64,000 nt of DNA, taken from the NCBI GenBank assembly GCA_040768665.1, contig JAXGMN010000055.1, positions 18,701 through 82,700 of the forward strand. Reading direction: 5' to 3'. The stretch's first letter is position 1, and each line of letters opens with the position of its first letter. The DNA comes from JABWBD01 sp040768665. GTDB taxonomy: Bacteria > Planctomycetota > Planctomycetia > Pirellulales > Thermoguttaceae. The position numbers and the translations under genes are program-made. Below are positions 18,084 through 25,497 of the stretch, one piece after another. The notes beneath the pieces are model-generated. The model was given only the letters and a program-made list of their open reading frames with translations. It was not told the origin of the DNA and did not search any database.

Positions 18084-18595
18084 GCTGACATTCCAGTAAC
18101 AGTCGAGCTGAAGTCCGCATTTCAGTCTATCATGATGCCGCCCAAGGAACAATCCTTCGACGGAGAACAGCCCGGCGGATCGCAGCGTCGGCGCCCCGAT
18201 GGCTGTAAAAAAATCCGCCGGAACCTCTGCAAGATCGGCCCGCGCGGTTCGCCAGTTCCGATAGAGGCCCGATCCTGACGGGATCACGGGCCGGGCGAAT
18301 AACAACCCGCCCTGCAAGAGAGGAGACGAAGCGATGTGGGCACCTATTACGCGATCGTGGCTCGGTGGGGGAATTGGACTTTGGCAGATATGTGGACGAC
18401 GCTCAAACCGTCGGCCATTATGGTCGGCCCGCCAGCGGGTTTCAATTCATCGGTTTGTCTCGAAGGGGCGATTGACATTGGCCTGCCCGACGACAAAACT
18501 CAATCTTGCCGGTTCCGCCATCCGGTTCCGGTAGCCGTGCAAGAGCTCCGGCTTGGTAAATCGCAACTCAGCAGAGAATTCCGAGGAGGCTTCCT
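18084..18595 (+). other. Intergenic region upstream of GH36-like gene
   Basis: About 510 nt. An open stretch from a GTG at about 18336 (VGTYYAIVARWGNWTLADMW...) is read for about 60 codons, but it overlaps the next gene in another frame and resembles nothing I know; I do not call it a gene. The Shine-Dalgarno GGAGG of the following gene is at 18584-18588. Confidence 0.35.
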
Positions 18596-20605
18596 ATGTT
18601 TGCCCGAGCAGTCTATGCGTTGGCGACGATCTTGGCACTGGCCGCTGTGGCTCGCGCGATCGAACTGCCTGTCGCTCAGCCGGGGCGAGCGGTTGCCACG
18701 CTGGACGCGGCGCATCTCATGATGGAGAACGCCGTTCTCCGGGCCCGCTGGGACCTGTCGCTCGGCAAGCCGCGGCTCGTGGAGGTCATCGATCGCGCGG
18801 CCGGCACGCGATTGTCCTGCGACTCGGATCTGTTCCGGATTAGACTGGCCGACGGGACAGAGATTCTGCCCGGCAGTCTGCGGCCGGCGAGCGAGACGAC
18901 GGTGGAGCCTATCACCCCACGGCCCGACGCAGTCCGTCTGGCCGAGCGATCGGCCGGCTGGCGCGCTCTGCTGGAGCTGGCGACCGAGGACGGACGCACG
19001 CGAATGCGTTGGCAGGCCGTCCTCCGCGACGACTCGAACTATGTCCGCCAGGAAGTCGCCCTGCTGGCCCACGAAGGTTCCCGGCCGGTGGAGCTGTGCG
19101 TCCTCGACCTGCCGGCCGGCGACGCACAGCCTTGCGGCACCGTCGACGGCTCGCCTCTGGTCGCGGGCGGCTTCTTTCTGGGGTGCGAGCACCCGTTGGC
19201 CAAGAATCACGTTGCCGCCGGCCGCGCCGTGTGCCGGCTGCCGCTGTACGAATCACCGTCGGCGGGGCTGCCCAAGGCGTCGGCGGCGATCGGCGCCGCC
19301 CCGGCAGGCCAGCTTCGACGCGCGTTCCTCTACTACCTGGATCGCGAGCGCGCACGGCCTTATCGCCCGTTCACCTACTACATCTCCTGGTTCGATATCG
19401 CTGCTCCGGGCCTGAAAATGAACGAGTCGCAGTGCTTGGAGGTGATCGAGGCCTTTGGAAGCGAGCTGGCGGTGAAGCGCGGGGTGAAGCTCGACGCCTT
19501 CGTGTTCGACGACGGCTGGGACGATAACCAGTCGCTGTGGAAGTTCCACGCCGGCTTCCCTCGCGGCTTTTCCCCTTTGCGCGAGGCGGCCGCCCGATAC
19601 GACGCCATCCTCGGCACGTGGATCTCGCCCTTCGGAGGCTATGGCAAGCATAAGCAGGAACGGTTGGAGTTCGGCCGCAGCCAGGGCTACGAGACCAACC
19701 GCAGCGGCTTTGCCCTGAGCGGGCCCAAGTACTTCGAGACCTTTCGCAAGGTATGCGAAGACATGATTCGCCGGTACGACATCGGCTACCTGAAATTCGA
19801 CGGCATGGGCGGAGGCTCCGACAATGGCCCAGGCGCCGACTACGGCGGCGACATGCAGGCACTCGTTCACCTCTTCGACCGCTTGCGAGAGATCCGTCCG
19901 GATCTGTTCATCAATGCCACCACGGGCACGTGGCCCTCCCCGTACTGGCTCTTTTACAGCGATACCGTCTGGCGCGGCGGCGCGGACGTCGGCTATCGCG
20001 GCGAAGGCTCTAAACGCCGGCAGTGGATGACCTATCGCGACTCGCTCGGATACGACATCCGTACTCGCCGCGGACCGCTCTACCCCTATAATTCGCTCAA
20101 GTTCCAGAGCGTGATGTGCGCCCGGCTGAGTCTGGCGGCGGAACTCGGCACGGATCTGCACGACCTGGTCGACGACATTCATATGGCGGCCGCGTCCGGC
20201 ACTCAGCTCCAGGAGTTCTTCGTCACCCCTGCGATGATGACCCCGGCGGCCTGGGACGCGGCCGCCGAGGCGATTGGCTGGGTCCAACGCAACGCCGACG
20301 TGTTGGCCGACAGCCACGGCATTGGCGGCGACCCGGGCAAAGGCGAGATCTACGGCTTCGCCTCATGGACGCCGCGCATGGGGATCCTGGCCTTGCGCAA
20401 CCCGACCGGCCGGCCCGGTAAGTTTTCTATCGATCTCAAGCATGCCTTCGAACTGCCGGCCACCGCGGCCCGGCACTACGTGCTTCGCACGCCTTGGAAG
20501 CAATCCTCGCCGGTCGCCGAATATCGCGCCGAGGCGGGCAAGCCGCTGGAACTCCCGCTTTCGCCATGGGAAGTCCTTGTCTTCGAGGCTCGGCCGATGC
20601 GTTAG
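18596..20605 (+). CDS. Secreted alpha-galactosidase-like glycosidase (GH36/clan D type)
   Basis: 669 residues. The signal peptide is MFARAVYALATILALAAVARA. An N-terminal beta-sandwich (about 30-240) precedes a clan-D TIM barrel: YYISWFDIAAPGLKMNE, VKLDAFVFDDGWDD, WISPFGGYGKHK, and YLKFDGMGGG, where Asp402 is the expected nucleophile. A distal acid/base candidate lies in SDTVWRGGADVGYRGEGS. A C-terminal beta domain completes the protein. It probably cleaves alpha-galactosides or a related glycan outside the cytoplasm; substrate unproven. It converges on the CsrA end of the conjugation operon with a 135-nt gap. Confidence 0.82.
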   Translation: MFARAVYALATILALAAVARAIELPVAQPGRAVATLDAAHLMMENAVLRARWDLSLGKPRLVEVIDRAAGTRLSCDSDLFRIRLADGTEILPGSLRPASETTVEPITPRPDAVRLAERSAGWRALLELATEDGRTRMRWQAVLRDDSNYVRQEVALLAHEGSRPVELCVLDLPAGDAQPCGTVDGSPLVAGGFFLGCEHPLAKNHVAAGRAVCRLPLYESPSAGLPKASAAIGAAPAGQLRRAFLYYLDRERARPYRPFTYYISWFDIAAPGLKMNESQCLEVIEAFGSELAVKRGVKLDAFVFDDGWDDNQSLWKFHAGFPRGFSPLREAAARYDAILGTWISPFGGYGKHKQERLEFGRSQGYETNRSGFALSGPKYFETFRKVCEDMIRRYDIGYLKFDGMGGGSDNGPGADYGGDMQALVHLFDRLREIRPDLFINATTGTWPSPYWLFYSDTVWRGGADVGYRGEGSKRRQWMTYRDSLGYDIRTRRGPLYPYNSLKFQSVMCARLSLAAELGTDLHDLVDDIHMAAASGTQLQEFFVTPAMMTPAAWDAAAEAIGWVQRNADVLADSHGIGGDPGKGEIYGFASWTPRMGILALRNPTGRPGKFSIDLKHAFELPATAARHYVLRTPWKQSSPVAEYRAEAGKPLELPLSPWEVLVFEARPMR

Positions 20606-20740
20606 CATTTGGCTCGGGCTCCTGGGACGCTTTTCAAGAAGGTCTCACACAATGCGCCGCCCTTGCTTCTCGCTCCGAGCGCAGTCAAGCGAATGTTGTT
20701 GCCTGCTTCAGGGCATTGGCGAACAGTTCACTCGCGAGCA

Positions 20741-20962
20741 TCACCCGTGCCGAATAGGCTCCTCCGGAAGACAGTTGTCAAGCGGGGGACTGCGGTGCTC
20801 CGCACGGCGGAGAGCATCGAAGACTTCACGGCGATGGACGGGGGTGTGGGCGGGCGCCTCGATCCCCAGGCGGACCTTGTCGCCGCGGATCTCGATAACG
20901 GTGATCATAACCCCGTCGCCGATGACGATCGATTCGTTCTTCTTGCGCGAGAGGACGAGCAT
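20741..20962 (-). CDS. csrA: CsrA RNA-binding regulator, last gene of the conjugation operon
   Basis: 73 residues. MLVLSRKKNESIVIGDGV, VIEIRGDKVRLGIEAP and PVHRREVFDA are canonical CsrA, including Leu4 and Arg44, which contact GGA-containing RNA hairpins. The tail after residue 50 is about 10 residues longer than the common 61-65-residue form. The stop of the PafA-like gene and this ATG share one base (TAATG), so its translation should be coupled to the ligase. CsrA usually sits beside flagellar fliW; here it closes a protein-tagging operon, which is unusual. It could regulate the operon's own mRNA. Confidence 0.93.
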   Translation of the reverse strand: MLVLSRKKNESIVIGDGVMITVIEIRGDKVRLGIEAPAHTPVHRREVFDALRRAEHRSPPLDNCLPEEPIRHG

Positions 20963-23457
20963 TACAGCCCCCAGAAAGAATCGGGATGAGGTTGTGGCGA
21001 CGGGTCGCCGCCGACCCAGGCGTCCCAGTGGTCGAAGATCGATTGCAGCAGCGCGCAGGCCGCCAGGGCGGGCCGGTCGGACCGAATCGCCTCCACGCGT
21101 GAGCGGGCCGCGGCAGCGACCTCCGCATCGTCGGAGAGCCGGGCTTCGAGCAGAAGGGTGCGGGCCTCGCCCACGCAATTCCGCAGCTCCGTCTGGATCG
21201 ACTTCGCCTGTGCCAACAACGTCCGGGCACGGCACCAGCGGCGCTCGAGCTTGGCGGCGGTGGTCAGGGCGAAGTCGGCCAGTTCGCCCCGATAGTTGCC
21301 CGTGTTGAGCAATGCGAACGCTTCGCGCATCAGACGGTGTGCCTGGCGGCGGTTGCCCAACACGCGGTGCGTGTCGGCCAGGGTGACGAGGACCCGGCTG
21401 TAGATCCGCGAGCCAACCAAGGTAGCGGCTTCGGCGCGATGGTCGGGTGCGAGCACCCTCAAGGCGGCTTCCGGGTCGCCGCCGTGGAGAAGGACCGCGG
21501 CCCAATGCTCGCGAAAGATCACGTCGTCGCCCGGCACCAGCGAGGGCGATTCGAGCGGATCAAGGTAGGGCCGGCCTCGCTCGATCCACGCCATAAGCTC
21601 CTGGCGGTGAACCGGGGCAAAGCCTTCGAACCGGTACACGAATACGTAGTCGGTGATCAGCTCAAGGTCCAGCGCCCGGAACTGCCGCGAGAAATCGAGC
21701 AGAGTTGGACCGTCGAGGTACCCGCGGCGGCATTGCACCCAAGCGGCCAGCCGGTAGTAGCGCGCCGTCTGGGACGATGTAAATCGGGCCCGGAAGTGCG
21801 GGGTTCTGTCCAAAAGACCGCGAGCGGCCTCGTATTGTCCCGACGCGTACGACGCTTCGATCTCCCGGAGCAGACGCGATGTGAATGCCTCGGGGTAAAC
21901 GGGCGCGTCGATCTCATCGGGTTGAGCAACCCGCCACGTCTCGTCGCGGGTCAGCGGGTCGGTCAGGTCGAGGACCTTGTTCTCCTCGCGGTCCCAGACG
22001 GCGGTCCAACCGCAGCGATACCGCCCGTTGGCCCCGGCGAACCGCAGAACGCATCGGCCGCGGAGAGCGGCGCGGGTGTTTTCCGGCGGATGCGACATTG
22101 CGTGCTCGACGCGGTCGACGCCGGGCACATGGTGGTCCACCAACCGGCCACGTTCGAGGATCGCAAAGATCCCCTGGTCGCCGACCTGACTGAATCGGGT
22201 ATCGAGCTCGAAGAGCTTGCCGCGGAGCCGCAGCACGGCGCGCAGGTCGGAAGCTCGCAGGCCGCGCTCGGTCAGGTAAGGTGTCAATCGCCGGAGCAGA
22301 CGCGACGTGCGGCTGTCCGGGTGAGCGAGGCGCTCCTCCAGCGTTGCCAGGCCCGCAGCTTCGTCGAACCGCAGTGCCGGACCGACTCGTTTGAGGACGT
22401 AGTGCCAGTCTCGGATGGCCGCCCACGAGAAACCGTGCTGCTCGACCACTCGCGTGTAGAGTGCCGATTTGATCGCCCAGTCGAGCATCGTGGCCACCGC
22501 GTGTTGGCCCTGCTGAAGACGGTCGAGGATTTCTCGCCAGCGGCGGCACGCCTCCGGAGCCCAGGGCGGCATGAAATGGGCATGCTGATGGGCCTCGGCC
22601 AGTTGAAGGTAGTGGAGTTGGATATCCAGGGCCGAGGCCTGCCGTCCGTCGGCCAACTCAGCCGTGGCGAGGCAGTCGACGTCGGCGGCGTAGTTCCGCA
22701 TCGCGCGCAGCGGGTCCTTGAGCTGCACGTCGTCGCCCGGACGCAGCCCGCCGTCGACCATCGCCACGACCGCCGCCGTCACGGCCACCTTGAGCCAATT
22801 GGCGGCTTCGGAACAGAGGCTCTCGCCGACCAGAACATGAAGACGCGTGGAACCGTTCGGTCCTAGCGGTTCCATCTTCATGTGGAAGATCCCGCGGCCC
22901 TCGGTCGAACTTGCGGAGACGGCCGTGGTGAGGTGATAGACCCGGGGCGACAGCGAGAACTCGATCCCCTCGGTAAGATTATTGAACCCGCCGGCACCGG
23001 TGAATATCAGCCGAGACGCGAGAAACGGGATGAGCTGGGTCGAGAGCGACCCGAGGTCCGTTCGACAGGCATACGATTCGTGGCAGCCGGAGGTGGTCGG
23101 GTTCGACCCGTACGACACGTTCGACCGCGAGATGACCACCTCGGCGACCGTCCCCTCGTCGGCGATGAACTGCTGGGCAACGCGCGCGAGGATGCGGTCG
23201 TTGGCCAGCAGGTAACGGCAGGTGTCGTCGGGATGGGAGGTCTCGGGGGTCGTCAGCTCCAGCCGGTATCGATCGCGATAGAGCCGGCCGCCGGTCGCCA
23301 GGAACATGCTGTCGGAACCGCCGTCGCCCAGATGCGGGAGCGTCTTGCGGGCCGCGGCGAGAAACCGCCCGATCGTCGGCTCGTTGCGGAGTTGATCTCC
23401 GCTGCGGCCGAGCGCGCTGAATGCATACTCGGTCTCGATACCGAACACCCGGTCCAC
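20962..23457 (-). CDS. pafA: PafA-like Pup ligase with long C-terminal helical extension
   Basis: 831 residues, nearly twice the usual 450-500. The glutamine-synthetase-like ligase core is clear: FGIETEYAF (5-13, ATP/Mg site), FLATGGRLYRD with Asp62 at the catalytic-base position, SNPTTSGCHESYACR, LIPFLASRLIFTGAGGF, ALRFDEAAGLATLEERL, LFELDTRFSQV, and PPENTRAALRGRC. From about residue 460 an all-helical part follows with TPR-like periodicity (RLAAWVQCRRG, HWAAVLLHGGDPEAALRVL, YSRVLVTLADTHRVLGN), possibly substrate-binding. The start is a GTG at 23457 with GGGGGAG 7-8 nt upstream, 2 nt after the pup stop. PafA joins the Pup C-terminal glutamate to substrate lysines. Confidence 0.88.
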   Translation of the reverse strand: MDRVFGIETEYAFSALGRSGDQLRNEPTIGRFLAAARKTLPHLGDGGSDSMFLATGGRLYRDRYRLELTTPETSHPDDTCRYLLANDRILARVAQQFIADEGTVAEVVISRSNVSYGSNPTTSGCHESYACRTDLGSLSTQLIPFLASRLIFTGAGGFNNLTEGIEFSLSPRVYHLTTAVSASSTEGRGIFHMKMEPLGPNGSTRLHVLVGESLCSEAANWLKVAVTAAVVAMVDGGLRPGDDVQLKDPLRAMRNYAADVDCLATAELADGRQASALDIQLHYLQLAEAHQHAHFMPPWAPEACRRWREILDRLQQGQHAVATMLDWAIKSALYTRVVEQHGFSWAAIRDWHYVLKRVGPALRFDEAAGLATLEERLAHPDSRTSRLLRRLTPYLTERGLRASDLRAVLRLRGKLFELDTRFSQVGDQGIFAILERGRLVDHHVPGVDRVEHAMSHPPENTRAALRGRCVLRFAGANGRYRCGWTAVWDREENKVLDLTDPLTRDETWRVAQPDEIDAPVYPEAFTSRLLREIEASYASGQYEAARGLLDRTPHFRARFTSSQTARYYRLAAWVQCRRGYLDGPTLLDFSRQFRALDLELITDYVFVYRFEGFAPVHRQELMAWIERGRPYLDPLESPSLVPGDDVIFREHWAAVLLHGGDPEAALRVLAPDHRAEAATLVGSRIYSRVLVTLADTHRVLGNRRQAHRLMREAFALLNTGNYRGELADFALTTAAKLERRWCRARTLLAQAKSIQTELRNCVGEARTLLLEARLSDDAEVAAAARSRVEAIRSDRPALAACALLQSIFDHWDAWVGGDPSPQPHPDSFWGL

Positions 23458-23459
23458 GG

Positions 23460-23663
23460 CTATTCTCCCCCTTGTTGCTCCGTGGCGGCGAGGAAGGCCT
23501 CGCTGTCGCCGGAGAGAGCTCGCTCGATGGCCTGATCCACGTCGTCCCAAACCTGCTGGGTCTGCTGGCGCAGCTCGCGAAGATTTCCGCCCGCCGGGTC
23601 GCCGGCCGGGCCGTCTTGAGGTTGCACATCGGGACGGCTGCGAGGTCGTTCAAGCAATGTCAT
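23460..23663 (-). CDS. pup: Pup-like protein ending in GGE
   Basis: 67 residues, the size of actinobacterial Pup (about 64). The N-terminal half is disordered-looking, Pro/Gly/Asp/Gln-rich. The C-terminal half is an amphipathic helix (LRQQTQQVWDDVDQAIERAL) and the tail reads FLAATEQQGGE, matching Pup's F-x-QxGG(Q/E) ending. With Glu at the terminus no deamidation is needed before ligation. AGGAGGT lies 7-8 nt before ATG 23663; the gene starts inside the last 14 nt of the Dop-like gene. The frame is open to 23699, but that ATG has no ribosome site. Immediately followed by the ligase. Confidence 0.92.
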   Translation of the reverse strand: MTLLERPRSRPDVQPQDGPAGDPAGGNLRELRQQTQQVWDDVDQAIERALSGDSEAFLAATEQQGGE

Positions 23664-25485
23664 AGGGATTACCTCCTGCTTGAGTTTGAGTGTCGACAAA
23701 CATTTCCCGGTCGTCTTCCGACGCCGGAGACGAATTCCAGTTCACACCATTTGCCGCGGCGTCGATGCTGCTGGCGTTGAACATCCAGGCGGGCATCGGG
23801 GCCGGCACCGCAGGCTCCACGATGGGGGGCGCCCCGAGGCGGTCGAGGGTTTCCGCCAGCGACAGGTCCGCTTGAAGGACCGGTTCCACCTCGGCTTTGG
23901 TCCACGCCAGCGGATTGTCCAGCTCGAGGCTGCGGTAACATCGCCGGCCACCGCGGCCCGGCAAGGCAAAGCGGATCTCATCCCAATCGACATCCTCGAC
24001 CGAATCGGCACCGGCCATTTCCAGCAGCTTTCCCCGGGTCCACGCGCGCGTGTCTTCCGGCGGCTCGCGCGTGAATCGCTCGATCGCACCCTCGTCGACC
24101 ACCGTCTCCACCAGGCCGTTTCGTTGGTAGGCCCAGAACAGCCCCTGCGACGGATCCAGGCTGGCGTAAAGATGGTCCAACTGCTTCAATTCGGGCGACT
24201 GCCAGTCGAGCTCGGGACGCCGGCGCATGGCGTGCAAGAGGACGCGCAGCTTGAGCACCCAGTCGAGCCGCCTTGCCAGAGCCGGAAGGTCGTTGGCCTC
24301 GAGCTTATTGAGCGTATCGCTCCAAAACGCGAGGATCTCGCCGGCGCGCGGTACGATATCGTCGCAGCCGCCTTCTTCCACGAACCGCGTGGCTGCTTCC
24401 CAGAAGAGCCGCTGCATCGTGACGGCGGTGACCGCCCGGCCGGACGCCATCCGCGCCGTGGCCTTGAGCGATGGATCGTGGCTCCAGGAGGAAAGGGCTT
24501 CCAGAGGGTCGTCGAGCATCAAGTCGAGCGGCAGTCGGCCGACCTCGACCATCGCCAGGATGACCTGCAATACCCCCACCTTCAAAAGATGCGCCGCCGG
24601 GCAGAGATTGCTGTCATAGAAGATCACGTGGAGCCGCGCCAGCAGGTCGGCGGCCCGCCATTCGTCCACCGCGCGTGCCGGGCGGCCGCAGAGCGCCTCG
24701 TCGCGGCTGTTCACCAGCGGCCGGCGTTCCATGGTCTGCGGCCCGGTGAGCATTTCGAAGAAGTCGGCGCGTTGGGAAATCTGGTAGGGTACCGGCGGCG
24801 CACCATTCTCGGCCCCCACTTTTCCCTGCCCGGTTATCACGATGCTGGAGACCTGGTAGGCCGCAAGGCACAGCATCTGTTGCACCTTGCGGTAGAAGAG
24901 GTTGTCCCACGCGGTGCGGGTGATAAGGAAATCGAGGTGGCTGCCGTAGGAGTTTCCTCGCCCGTCGCTGTTGTTCACCAGCACCTGCAACTGTTGGTCG
25001 CCCCGCAGGCGATCGTTGGCGGCCTGCTGCGCCCGCCGAACGACGCGCAACATCGCGAACCAGCAGGCCGTGTGGTCGTACGCACTGAGCACCTCCGGGA
25101 CGCAGATTTCAAGATGGTTTGAGTCGATGTAGGCACACCCGCCGGAGCAGAGATATTTCCGGCCCCAGTCGCGCGGGTCGTAGCCGGTTACGACCGGCGG
25201 CGCCTCGGACGCCGTATCGATCGTCGTTGCGACCGTGCGGCTGGCGGCCTCGCGGGCCGCCCGGCACTGCGCACAATTGCAGAGCTTCAACGGCCGGGTA
25301 TTGCGAGGATATCCGTCGATCTGCCGCAGCAGCAGCCGGCAGGCAGCCGGGGCGGAAATGCCCTCCGACCTGGACCCGAGGATGAAGTTGCCCAGTTCCG
25401 CATCGGCTCCGCAGAGCTTGGCGACACGTTCGATCTGTCCCGCGCGCGGAAGCGTTTCGACGCGGTTCGTCGTCAGGTCGGTCAC
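23650..25485 (-). CDS. Dop/PafA-family enzyme (depupylase-like)
   Basis: 611 residues. It belongs to the same family as the downstream ligase but is diverged. The ATP-site motif GIETEYG is here GADAELG (26-32). SGGCAYIDSNHLE keeps Asp121 at the catalytic position, and Glu131 follows in ICVPE. NNSDGRGNSYGSHLDFLITR is a strong Dop/PafA motif, and GAIERFTREPPEDTRAWTRGKL matches the PP-x-TRA region. A cysteine cluster LCNCAQC (69-74) is unusual and could bind metal. With one ligase already present, this is the best candidate for a Pup-removing enzyme. GTG start at 25485 behind a perfect GGAGG; 12 nt after the ATPase stop. Confidence 0.8.
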   Translation of the reverse strand: MTDLTTNRVETLPRAGQIERVAKLCGADAELGNFILGSRSEGISAPAACRLLLRQIDGYPRNTRPLKLCNCAQCRAAREAASRTVATTIDTASEAPPVVTGYDPRDWGRKYLCSGGCAYIDSNHLEICVPEVLSAYDHTACWFAMLRVVRRAQQAANDRLRGDQQLQVLVNNSDGRGNSYGSHLDFLITRTAWDNLFYRKVQQMLCLAAYQVSSIVITGQGKVGAENGAPPVPYQISQRADFFEMLTGPQTMERRPLVNSRDEALCGRPARAVDEWRAADLLARLHVIFYDSNLCPAAHLLKVGVLQVILAMVEVGRLPLDLMLDDPLEALSSWSHDPSLKATARMASGRAVTAVTMQRLFWEAATRFVEEGGCDDIVPRAGEILAFWSDTLNKLEANDLPALARRLDWVLKLRVLLHAMRRRPELDWQSPELKQLDHLYASLDPSQGLFWAYQRNGLVETVVDEGAIERFTREPPEDTRAWTRGKLLEMAGADSVEDVDWDEIRFALPGRGGRRCYRSLELDNPLAWTKAEVEPVLQADLSLAETLDRLGAPPIVEPAVPAPMPAWMFNASSIDAAANGVNWNSSPASEDDREMFVDTQTQAGGNPYDIA

Positions 25486-25497
25486 CGACAGGTCCTC

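Noticed and set aside
18336..18722. Small plus-strand gene upstream of the GH36-like gene
   Set aside because: Overlaps the signal peptide of the GH36-like gene in another frame, has no ribosome site for its start and no homologous pattern.
20962..23550. Longer start for the PafA-like ligase (23550)
   Set aside because: It would overlap most of pup; GTG 23457, just before the FGIETEY motif and behind GGGGGAG, fits the family start.
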